Shown here: positions 1 through 5,678 of the stretch, piece after piece
Numbering within the stretch: the stretch's first letter is position 1
How the letters are laid out: each line of letters starts with the position of its first letter
NCBI GenBank assembly: GCA_017472905.1
Contig: JAFUNW010000244.1
Span: forward strand, 1-6,000
DNA from: Bacteroidaceae bacterium
Lineage (GTDB): Bacteria > Bacteroidota > Bacteroidia > Bacteroidales > Bacteroidaceae
Direction of reading: 5' to 3'
DNA length: 6,000 nt
Translations under genes and position numbers: made by a program
The notes under the pieces: model-generated
What the model was told of the DNA's origin: nothing
The model's database searches: none
The model's input: only the letters and a program-made list of their open reading frames with translations

Positions 1-841
1 AAGTATTTACATGTTTATTCAACCATTTCTGATAACATTGAGCCATACCAAGTCCTAGACCTTGTACATCAGTCAACATATCTTTCGTAGCTGACAATAC
101 GCCACTATAAGCCGGCATTTTGATTATTTCGGAAAAATAATCCAAATCATCTTCCGATACTCCACCGGAAACAAATGAATTCAACATCGCGGTATGAAAG
201 TTTGCTTTCATATAATCCATCATCTTATTAAATAACGTTATGGCCTGCTCATCCATCGCTTCGGTCTGCATCGCTTGTGACATGGCTGTTACCATTTGGT
301 CGAGTACACCATCAGAACCGGAAGCTTCGTAATAATCAGCAAACAGCTTTTTGTAATTATCCGAACATTCAATTGGTTTTATTGCTTCCGGTGTATTTCC
401 TGATGCAAAAGCCATAATTCCCGTCATCAAATTAGCTCCGGCCATTTCTCCGGCAGAATTTGCCCGAGTATTTACCTCTTGAAATTGGGCAGTAGCTGCA
501 ACATCGGCATAATCTTTCAAATCAGCAAGACTGACATGTTTCTCAAAATGAGGTTGCATCAAAGTTGCCATGTCCTCGAATAACGGGCCCTCGCAATAGG
601 CATCCACAAGTTCTTTGATTTTTGCTTTTTTCTCTTCACCTGTCAGATCAGATAATACCTGCTCTGTTTGCGACTCGAACAAAGGACGCATATTTTCCAT
701 TGACATCCCGTTAGATAAACTACCGTACTTCAGCAATTGTTTAATCACATCATGATAACTCTCTTGTCCTGTACACGATGTGTTTCCTAGTAACAATAGG
801 CACAGTATCAAACAAACGTTCAAACATTTCACTTTTTTCAT
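1..841 (-). CDS. Exported DUF2059-like protein, probable lipoprotein (3' end outside window)
   Basis: An open frame of 280 codons runs from an ATG at 841 to the left edge without a stop, so the gene is partial at its C-terminus. The N-terminus (MKKVKCLNVC, then LILCLLLLGNTSC) is a basic start, a hydrophobic core and a cysteine at residue 23. This suits a Sec signal peptide, probably of a lipoprotein, although the lipobox (NTSC) is not canonical. The rest is mainly helical. Two stretches look like the DUF2059 pattern: residues about 54-125 (FESQTEQVL, later HVSLADLKDYADVAATAQF) and about 160-255 (YEASGSDGVLDQMVTAM, later GGVSEDDLDYFSEIIKMPAY). In that family a helix with a small-G/D-LLDQM motif precedes an 'eEL..l..Fy.sP' motif. 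I infer a tandem DUF2059-like protein of the periplasm or inner face of the outer membrane; the biochemical function is unknown. It stands 145 bp from the next gene upstream and may have its own promoter. Confidence is high that it is a gene and moderate for the family. Confidence 0.85.
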   Translation of the reverse strand, partial: MKKVKCLNVCLILCLLLLGNTSCTGQESYHDVIKQLLKYGSLSNGMSMENMRPLFESQTEQVLSDLTGEEKKAKIKELVDAYCEGPLFEDMATLMQPHFEKHVSLADLKDYADVAATAQFQEVNTRANSAGEMAGANLMTGIMAFASGNTPEAIKPIECSDNYKKLFADYYEASGSDGVLDQMVTAMSQAMQTEAMDEQAITLFNKMMDYMKANFHTAMLNSFVSGGVSEDDLDYFSEIIKMPAYSGVLSATKDMLTDVQGLGLGMAQCYQKWLNKHVNT

Positions 842-986
842 AAAATTCAGTTTTTAATTATTAATCATATATTTCTGTTAGAACACGTTGCAAATATAAT
901 TCAAATCCTTGAATAATGTCATGTGCAGCATACGCACTCAGCAAATAATTCAATTTTTTCTTTTTTTCTAGGTTGTTGATAATATG
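842..986. other. Intergenic gap, 145 bp
   Basis: This gap separates the three-gene envelope cluster from the DUF2059-like gene. It contains the candidate -7 box at 891-898 and a purine-rich minus-strand stretch just after the stop of the upstream gene (about 952-970). No convincing stem-loop with a T-tract was found, so it is unclear whether transcription from the cluster ends here or reads through. Confidence 0.5.
891..898 (-). promoter_or_regulatory. Candidate Bacteroides -7 box for the DUF2059-like gene
   Basis: On the minus strand this reads TATATTTG, an exact match to the Bacteroides -7 consensus TAnnTTTG. It would start transcription roughly 40 bases before the ATG at 841, a usual leader length. 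I see no good TTTG-type -33 element about 19-21 bp further upstream, so this is a half-supported promoter in an AT-rich gap. Confidence 0.4.
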
Positions 987-1520
987 TTATTCTTGCTTTT
1001 CCGGGATTTGACGGAGGAGTTCAAGAAGTTTATCTTCATCTTTATGAGCAGTAGAATCGAATTTGTTAATTCTTCTCTTTCCCTGATAAAGTACAACAAA
1101 GTGAATAGACGTACTGTTATAAAAGGTGTCAAATTCTTTACGAGTCAATTCACTTAAATTATACTTTTTAGGATTTGCAAAACCGTAATACTTCCAAAGG
1201 ATAAAAGAATCATTAGTAATTGCAAACAGAGGGTAGTTGTGAGAGAAATACCAAGCAATCCACAACATCAAGATAAAGAAAATGATTATATCACTGACTT
1301 CTCTTATGGATAAAATCGGATACAAGAACATTCCATCAAAAAAACCAATGAGCATTTTCCCTAATGTGCTTTCTAGGTTTGAAAAATACAGTACCTCCTC
1401 CCTGCTCATACATTCCTTGGCACGTTGCTTTTCTTTGTCGCTAATTACTTTCCATGAAATGAATCCGCCGATAAAAGCGAACATTATCATCATTACAATA
1501 AAAAAATTATTGGAACTCAT
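987..1520 (-). CDS. Small membrane protein with a bacterial PH-like C-terminal domain
   Basis: A 177-residue protein starting at an ATG (1518-1520) with no clear Shine-Dalgarno. The first transmembrane helix is at residues about 6-24 (FFIVMMIMFAFIGGFISW). A charged stretch follows (KEKQRAKECMSREE), then a hydrophobic hairpin at about 54-93 (KMLIGFFDGMFLYPIL and DIIIFFILMLWIAWYF). Residues about 97-170 are soluble. They begin PLFAITNDSFILWKYYG, then KYNLSELTRKEF, then IHFVVLYQGKRRINKF, and end in an amphipathic helix DEDKLLELLRQI. The order 'P.f.it.d.i....G....y.l.ei' followed by two strands and a helix resembles the bacterial PH (bPH/YdbT-like) fold attached to membrane hairpins. That assignment is an inference from pattern. 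It is the last gene of a three-gene cluster, 27 bp after the repeat-bearing lipoprotein gene, so a role in the cell envelope is likely but the function is unknown. Confidence 0.8.
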   Translation of the reverse strand: MSSNNFFIVMMIMFAFIGGFISWKVISDKEKQRAKECMSREEVLYFSNLESTLGKMLIGFFDGMFLYPILSIREVSDIIIFFILMLWIAWYFSHNYPLFAITNDSFILWKYYGFANPKKYNLSELTRKEFDTFYNSTSIHFVVLYQGKRRINKFDSTAHKDEDKLLELLRQIPEKQE

Positions 1521-1543
1521 TTATATTGTTTTTTATTTCTCTA

Positions 1544-1571
1544 GTTACTACAATCGTGTTACTACAATCGT
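1544..1571 (-). repeat. Perfect 14-bp tandem repeat (two copies) spanning the stop codon
   Basis: On the plus strand GTTACTACAATCGT occurs at 1544-1557 and again, directly abutting, at 1558-1571. In coding direction it is a partial third copy of the end of the larger repeat unit. Because 14 is not a multiple of three, the second copy is read in a different frame (DTIVV, then TRL and stop), so the repeat creates the lipoprotein's stop codon at 1548-1550. Confidence 0.9.
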
Positions 1572-2450
1572 GTCGCCTAGCCTTTCTTTGAAGAGAGGGT
1601 TTAACATTAACATATACTTTCTAACTACAATCGTGTCGAATTTGATAGGAAACCCTGACCTTTCTTTGAAGAGAGGGTTTGACATATACTCTCTAACTTC
1701 CTTTAAAGTAGGCTTTTTTCCTACTAGAAGCTGATCATCAAGATCAATTATTTGATTTCCTATTAGTAGAGGCTGACCATCAATTTTCGTTGGTGGTATT
1801 CTTGATAAAAAGTTCCAAAAAGACCAAGTTCCTACAACATGATCGGTGATAATTATAAAAGGATACTTTTGACATATCTCATCTTCGGTAAGTCCGGGTT
1901 CAAGCTCAGAAAGAAAGAGATTTCTTCTTTTGTGCAGTTCAACAAGTGCCTCCCCAATCTCTTTAACCAAAGAAACGGGCGTTGCAGTCTTTGCATGGTA
2001 ATGCACAAGAACACTTTCATCCACATACAGGAATTTCATAAACATCTTTTTTTGAGTGAAACGATTATACTTCATCAAAGAGTCAAGCAATTCTTCTTTT
2101 TTCAGTAATAGAGGCTCCTCCATTTCATCATCATAATACATGATTTCTTCCCAAGCGTTTATATGTATATTTCCACATTCTACATTCTGTTCATCGGTCT
2201 TCAAACGATCCAAGACTTCCACATTCCATTGCCCGATAGAGTCTACTTCATCTATCAGAACAATGCCGGTCCCCTTACACAGCTCTCTCATCACTTGCCT
2301 GTTATCGACTTGACTCAATGCATTTGAATCATTCTTTTGACAGATTTCTACTTTATCCAATTCTTTTGAATTGTTCTTTTGCTTAATATTACATGACGCA
2401 CTTCCTATTAATAATAAGAATAACACGAAATAGCCTTTCCAATATTTCAT
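1548..2450 (-). CDS. Lipoprotein of unknown function with duplicated C-terminal segment
   Basis: A 300-residue protein from an ATG at 2448-2450, preceded by AGATAGAG, a weak ribosome-binding site. The leader MKYWKGYFVLFLLLIGSASC places a lipidation-type cysteine at residue 20, followed by a polar linker (NIKQKNNSKE), typical of Bacteroides outer-membrane lipoproteins. The body (about 50-250) has mixed helix and strand, is rich in acidic residues, and matches no family I recognise. The C-terminus contains an internal duplication: residues about 251-276 and 277-297 both carry V-R-(E/K)-Y-M, then NPLFKER, then DTIVV. The DNA is repeated almost base for base, so the duplication is recent. A further 14-bp tandem copy at the very end supplies the stop codon TAG, followed at once by TAA. 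It sits 27 bp after the secreted lipocalin-like gene and 27 bp before the membrane gene, which suggests one transcript. Confidence 0.85.
   Translation of the reverse strand: MKYWKGYFVLFLLLIGSASCNIKQKNNSKELDKVEICQKNDSNALSQVDNRQVMRELCKGTGIVLIDEVDSIGQWNVEVLDRLKTDEQNVECGNIHINAWEEIMYYDDEMEEPLLLKKEELLDSLMKYNRFTQKKMFMKFLYVDESVLVHYHAKTATPVSLVKEIGEALVELHKRRNLFLSELEPGLTEDEICQKYPFIIITDHVVGTWSFWNFLSRIPPTKIDGQPLLIGNQIIDLDDQLLVGKKPTLKEVREYMSNPLFKERSGFPIKFDTIVVRKYMLMLNPLFKERLGDTIVVTRL
1563..1697 (-). repeat. Two imperfect direct repeats encoding the lipoprotein C-terminus (72 and 63 bp)
   Basis: In coding order, unit 1 is 1697-1626 and unit 2 is 1625-1563. Both begin GTTAGA(G/A)AGTATATG, share a 22-base block at 1659-1680 and 1581-1602 (encoding NPLFKER), and end with a shared 15-base block at 1624-1638 and 1561-1575 (encoding DTIVV). 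Unit 2 has a 6-base insertion (two codons) after the ATG and lacks 15 bases before the last block. The net difference of 9 bases keeps the reading frame. Near identity outside the indels points to a recent tandem duplication. Confidence 0.9.
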
Positions 2451-2477
2451 GGCTCTATCTTTTTTAACTAAATCAAT

Positions 2478-3332
2478 TTATCTTTCATTTACTATATATC
2501 CACCAGATAAAAAGAAACTAGCGATTTTCCCTATGATAGGCTGTTTACTATTATCACGTTGAAGAATCACATAATCCAGCCCATCTATATGAGGAATAGG
2601 ATAAGCTATACAATCTTTTGACAATTTAAAGACTTTAACAACATTTCCATTAGAAAGCACAATCCGATTTTTTCCCTTATATGAAACTTTTTCTAATATA
2701 GAAGCACTAACAGACCAAACTTTTATTACATACGTGGGAGTAAATATAAAAGAGGCATATTCATTAGAAAAATTTCTTTGCTGCATTTCAGCCAACACTT
2801 TTTTTATATTCCTCACGCCTTTCACATCATCCATGTGCCCGATTATATTCCATGTTCCAATGAATTCATTTGATTCATCAACTTCAACAGGCTTCATTAT
2901 AGCATCAAAAAACGGTTTAGCATTCTCCGAATACAATCCTGATTGATAGTATTCGGTACACCAACCTTTGTATGGGAAATAAATATGATTAGAATATTCG
3001 CTCCACCATTCCAACGTAAATTGTTTATCATTACTGTCATAAATCAATGATTCTCGGCTCATAGGATTACGGTGTCTCTTCCCTGTATAATTGTGTGGTA
3101 GCTTGTCAGGATGAGCAATTTGGAGCCGATTAGTATCCTCCACTGCGCACACTAAAGTGATGCTGTCCGTACATACTTTATATTGATCATAAGGTACTGC
3201 AATTTCTCCAGTTTTCCCAATAAACCGAGTCAACTTATATACACCACGAGGATTCTCGGTCAAGGATTCTTGCGCTTGAGCGCCCAACCAGGCAAAAACT
3301 GCAAATGCAAACATTAACATTCTTTTCATCAT
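2478..3332 (-). CDS. Secreted protein with two lipocalin/DUF4488-like halves
   Basis: A 284-residue protein. Two adjacent ATGs (3330-3332 and 3327-3329) are possible starts; the upstream one is taken, and the choice changes only one residue. The leader MMKRMLMFAFAVFAWLGAQA ends in AQA before QES, a good signal peptidase I site, so the product is exported to the periplasm or beyond. After it, ENPRGVYKLTRF... (about 27-65) and NEFIGTWNIIGHMDD (about 155-169) each look like the first 'G.W/Y.l' strand of a small beta-barrel. In both halves beta-rich sequence follows (FTLEWWSEY, YASFIFTPTYVIKVW, KNRIVLSNGNVVKVFKL). This resembles the lipocalin-like DUF4488 proteins common in Bacteroides; the family call is an inference and no ligand can be named. 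It heads a three-gene cluster with 27-bp spacers. No clear promoter was found in front of it, though it follows a 303-bp spacer where one would be expected. Confidence 0.85.
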   Translation of the reverse strand: MMKRMLMFAFAVFAWLGAQAQESLTENPRGVYKLTRFIGKTGEIAVPYDQYKVCTDSITLVCAVEDTNRLQIAHPDKLPHNYTGKRHRNPMSRESLIYDSNDKQFTLEWWSEYSNHIYFPYKGWCTEYYQSGLYSENAKPFFDAIMKPVEVDESNEFIGTWNIIGHMDDVKGVRNIKKVLAEMQQRNFSNEYASFIFTPTYVIKVWSVSASILEKVSYKGKNRIVLSNGNVVKVFKLSKDCIAYPIPHIDGLDYVILQRDNSKQPIIGKIASFFLSGGYIVNER

Positions 3333-3368
3333 ATATCACGTTATTTAAATTATTTATTCTTATTCCCT

Positions 3369-3476
3369 CTACTTAACTATTACCTTCTTTCCTTGTATAA
3401 GATAAACACCTTTCAGCAAACCATCTGAAAGAATATCTATTACAGACAAACTTCTTTCTGCTATTCCTTTATTAAA
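3369..3476 (-). pseudogene. Orphan Por/T9SS-like C-terminal tail (gene fossil)
   Basis: A 35-codon open frame without a start codon runs from an in-frame TAA at 3477-3479 to a TAG at 3369-3371. Its end reads DGLLKGVYLIQGKKVIVK then stop. This is the hallmark of the C-terminal sorting-domain-like tail of Bacteroidetes exported proteins ('L.kGiYii.gkK..vk'). The partial protein at the right edge of this window ends the same way (LDAGLYIVDGRKIYIKK). No matching gene body precedes it: the same frame upstream of the TAA is low-complexity and carries no family signal. I read it as the 3' remnant of a deleted exported-protein gene. The stop lies 36 bp before the lipocalin-like gene, where the lost gene would have been the next gene upstream. 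Confidence 0.65.
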
Positions 3477-3562
3477 TTAAGTCGTTTTAAAATATGGAAT
3501 TTTATAATTAAAACAGGGATTATAATATACAGCAAAACAAGAATTAAACGAGCCATGAGCAT
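3461..3562 (-). CDS. Possible 33-residue hydrophobic small protein
   Basis: A minus-strand ATG at 3560-3562 (a second in-frame ATG at 3554-3556) opens a 33-codon frame ending at TAG 3461-3463. The product is MLMARLILVLLYIIIPVLII, then KFHILKRLNLIKE: one strongly hydrophobic segment followed by a basic tail, the layout of a single-pass small membrane protein. No Shine-Dalgarno is evident. It overlaps the gene fossil at 3369-3476 in another frame, and AT-rich non-coding DNA readily gives such hydrophobic frames by chance. It is listed because it is the only plausible start-to-stop frame in this spacer. Confidence 0.25.
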   Translation of the reverse strand: MLMARLILVLLYIIIPVLIIKFHILKRLNLIKE

Positions 3563-3579
3563 TTTTATTGATAAGGTGT

Positions 3580-3623
3580 AAGAGGTACAAGCAAAAAATA
3601 TCAATCTTTTTCTTATACCCCTT
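3580..3623 (-). terminator. Long hairpin after the flotillin gene, possible terminator or 3' stabiliser
   Basis: Starting 12 bases after the flotillin stop, the minus strand folds into a stem-loop. Arm AAGGGGTATAAG pairs over 12 positions with CTTGTACCTCTT (two G-T wobbles), and an inner run of A pairs with a run of T around an 8-base loop, with a G bulge. There is no T-tract after the outer stem, so it is not a textbook intrinsic terminator. The inner hairpin, which itself ends in T, could act instead, or the structure may protect the 3' end of the message. Confidence 0.45.
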
Positions 3624-3635
3624 TCTCTACCAAAC

Positions 3636-5045
3636 TCAATTCTTCACTTTGTACTTCTCTCCATTGATTTCAACCTCTCTCTCTTCTATCACATCTGCAT
3701 CTTCCACCTCTTTCTTTTTGGCAAGATATTCAGGCAGATTAAGGCCGGCCATATCAAACAGTTCGTTCAACGGAGGAACACTTTTCATCAACCCGGACAC
3801 AAAGTTGGCAGTAGAACCTTTTCCTTCGTTTCCGGTTGAGCCACTGTCCCAAACGGTAACATGATCAATGTTGATGCCTTTCACTGCTTCTACTTGAGTT
3901 CTCACCAATTCAGGTAGTTTCTCTAACAAGAGCAACATATAAGCCTTATTAGCATCTCCACCGGCAGCCTGAACCATCTTTTCGTAACCGGCAGCCTGCT
4001 TGGTAAGGATTTCATAAAGTCCCTTAGCTTCTGCTTCCATCTTGGCATAGATAGCGTCCGCCTCACCTTTAGCATTTACGCGTTTCTGTTCAGCCTCAGC
4101 TTCGGCTGCAATAACCAAACGTTTCTTCTCAATCTCTTGTGGCACAAGTACGTTAGCAGTTTCTGTACTACGATCACGATCTGCACGAGCAACCTCGGCC
4201 TCTTGCTCTGCGGCATAAGCTTCTTGCAAAGCACGTGCCTGTTGCACCTTTTCAGCTGCATTGGCTTTGCGTTGTGCTTCAGCTGTACGTTCACGGCGAT
4301 AAGCTTCTGAATTTGCGATCTCTACTTTAGCTTCATTCTCACCCTTTACGGCTTGTGCATTAGCCTCTGCTGTACGAATACGGGTTTCACGAACAGCCTC
4401 AGCTTTACCGATTTCACCCACTTTGTCTTGTTCGGCTACACGCACTTTTGCTTCATTGATAGCCTTAGCTGCGGCTTCGCGTCCAAGAGCATCAATATAT
4501 CCCGATTCATCCTTGATATCGGTCACGTTCACGTTGATGAGACGCAAACCGATTTTCTTCAATTCCACCTCTACGTTAGCTGAGATACTCTCCAAAAACT
4601 TATCACGGTCGTTGTTTAATTCTTCAATACTCATGGTAGCGATTACCAGACGAAGCTGACCAAACAAGATGTCTCGTGCTAATTCTTGAATCTGAGTAGA
4701 TGTCAATCCCAACAAACGTTCGGCTGCAGCTGTCATATAAGCTGGATCTGTAGAAATACCCACTGTAAAACGACTCGGAACATCTACACGAATGTTTTGT
4801 TTACTCAAAGCATTGGTCAGATTTGCATCTATACTGATGGGAGTCAGACTCAAATAGGCATAATCCTCAATTACGGGCCACACAAAAGCACCTCCACCGT
4901 GCACACACTTGGCTGACTGTTTCCCTTTACTTCCCCAAATAACAAGAATTTTGTCCGAAGGGCAACGGCGATAACGATTCATAACAGTGATTACCGTAAA
5001 CAAGATGAACACGACAATCGCAATAGGTAAAATAGGTAATGACAT
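3636..5045 (-). CDS. Flotillin-family SPFH membrane scaffold protein
   Basis: A 469-residue protein that fits the bacterial flotillin (FloT/YuaG, YqiK) plan. One N-terminal membrane segment lies at residues about 4-22 (PILPIAIVVFILFTVITVM). The SPFH/Band-7 domain spans about 27-195, including CPSDKILVIWGSKGK, GGGAFVWPVIEDYAYLSL and LINVNVTDIKDESGYIDALG. A long Ala/Glu-rich coiled coil follows at about 185-345, with repeated A-E-A and E-A-K motifs. A C-terminal segment covers about 350-469 (KAYMLLLLEKLPELV, INIDHVTVWD). Flotillins oligomerise on the cytoplasmic face of the membrane and organise ordered microdomains that affect envelope stress and protein complexes; this is family knowledge. 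The start is the ATG at 5043-5045, which puts the hydrophobic helix at the very N-terminus as expected. The gene lies 28 bp after the NfeD-family gene, its usual partner, and the two are probably co-transcribed. Length and domains appear complete. Confidence 0.95.
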   Translation of the reverse strand: MSLPILPIAIVVFILFTVITVMNRYRRCPSDKILVIWGSKGKQSAKCVHGGGAFVWPVIEDYAYLSLTPISIDANLTNALSKQNIRVDVPSRFTVGISTDPAYMTAAAERLLGLTSTQIQELARDILFGQLRLVIATMSIEELNNDRDKFLESISANVEVELKKIGLRLINVNVTDIKDESGYIDALGREAAAKAINEAKVRVAEQDKVGEIGKAEAVRETRIRTAEANAQAVKGENEAKVEIANSEAYRRERTAEAQRKANAAEKVQQARALQEAYAAEQEAEVARADRDRSTETANVLVPQEIEKKRLVIAAEAEAEQKRVNAKGEADAIYAKMEAEAKGLYEILTKQAAGYEKMVQAAGGDANKAYMLLLLEKLPELVRTQVEAVKGINIDHVTVWDSGSTGNEGKGSTANFVSGLMKSVPPLNELFDMAGLNLPEYLAKKKEVEDADVIEEREVEINGEKYKVKN

Positions 5046-5073
5046 AAGTTTTGTTTGTTTATAAGGTTAATAT

Positions 5074-5661
5074 TTATTTTATTTCTTTACTCACCAGCAA
5101 TGTATCTTCTCCCACTTTTTTCAATATCACCACAGAACTTCCGGTCGGAATCTCTTCCAAATCATCGGTAATTGCTGCGACTTCTCGTAGAGATCCGCCA
5201 AGACTGACTTGTACTTTACCCTTTCCGCTGCGAGATGCAGGAATACGTAAATATACCTCTGCGACCAGCCCGACACCGGCTTCAATATCAATCGCATTAT
5301 TACCTTCAATCTTCATTAACTGCTTGAATATATACACGAACAGGGCTACGAACAGACAACCACATGCAATTGCTGCTACAAGAAGTAACCATTCTGCTTT
5401 TATCACTGAAGCGAACGAAACTCCTCCCCATCCGAATCCCACGAAAAAATTAGTAATATTCTTTACCGTAAACAAATCCGTCCCTTCGCTGGAATCCAAT
5501 CCGTCAATAGAGTCGCCTCCAAAATCAATCTCAGCATCCCCCACACCAACTAGTGAAAGAATCAATTGCACCAACATAAACAGCGAACTGATGATGGCAC
5601 ATCCCCAAAAGATTTGTATCAGAATTGGGAGTCCCTTAAATATCTCAATTATATCTTCCAT
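5074..5661 (-). CDS. NfeD-family membrane protein with OB-fold tail (flotillin partner)
   Basis: A 195-residue protein starting at the ATG at 5659-5661. Residues about 10-40 (GLPILIQIFWGCAIISSLFML) form a membrane helix. A Gly/Asp-rich loop follows (GDAEIDFGGDSIDGLD). A further hydrophobic region at about 66-86 and a strong helix at about 90-114 (WLLLVAAIACGCLFVALFVY) come next. Residues about 127-193 form the NfeD OB-fold: AGVGLVAEVYL, GKGKVQVSLGG, REVAAITDD, IPTGSSVVILKKVGEDTLLV. The long N-terminal serine-protease part of full-length NfeD is absent, as in the short, YuaF/YqiJ-like class that pairs with flotillins. The likely role is to assist flotillin assembly in the inner membrane, inferred from the neighbour and the family. 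It sits 17 bp after the end of the surface-protein gene and 28 bp before the flotillin gene, so it may be driven by a promoter outside the window or inside the preceding gene. Confidence 0.9.
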   Translation of the reverse strand: MEDIIEIFKGLPILIQIFWGCAIISSLFMLVQLILSLVGVGDAEIDFGGDSIDGLDSSEGTDLFTVKNITNFFVGFGWGGVSFASVIKAEWLLLVAAIACGCLFVALFVYIFKQLMKIEGNNAIDIEAGVGLVAEVYLRIPASRSGKGKVQVSLGGSLREVAAITDDLEEIPTGSSVVILKKVGEDTLLVSKEIK

Positions 5662-5678
5662 GATGATAATTCTATACT

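Larger units (their letters stand above)
3333..3635. other. 303-bp spacer between flotillin and lipocalin-like genes
   Basis: This gap divides the right-hand NfeD-flotillin group from the three-gene envelope cluster. In transcription order it holds the hairpin (3580-3623), a questionable 33-codon frame (3461-3562), the orphan T9SS-like tail (3369-3476), and about 36 bp of AT-rich leader before the secreted lipocalin-like gene. A promoter for that gene should lie here, but no TAnnTTTG box with a matching -33 element was found. No transposon ends or target-site duplications were seen. Confidence 0.6.

Noticed and set aside
924..939. GTGC/GCAC inverted repeat as a terminator for the membrane gene
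   Set aside because: Only four pairs with a seven-base loop and no T-tract, too weak to call.
1544..1697. Short repeats considered as a CRISPR array
   Set aside because: Unit spacing is irregular, there are no distinct spacers, and the repeats translate in frame as part of a protein. No cas genes are present.
1282..1734. Plus-strand open frame crossing the membrane gene and the repeats
   Set aside because: It lies antisense to two better-supported genes, and its repeats merely mirror the duplicated DNA of the lipoprotein gene.
2241..2275. Walker-B-like GIVLIDEVDS in the lipoprotein (residues about 62-71)
   Set aside because: There is no Walker A loop, sensor or other AAA motif, and the protein carries a lipoprotein leader that sends it out of the cytoplasm. 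The resemblance is by chance.
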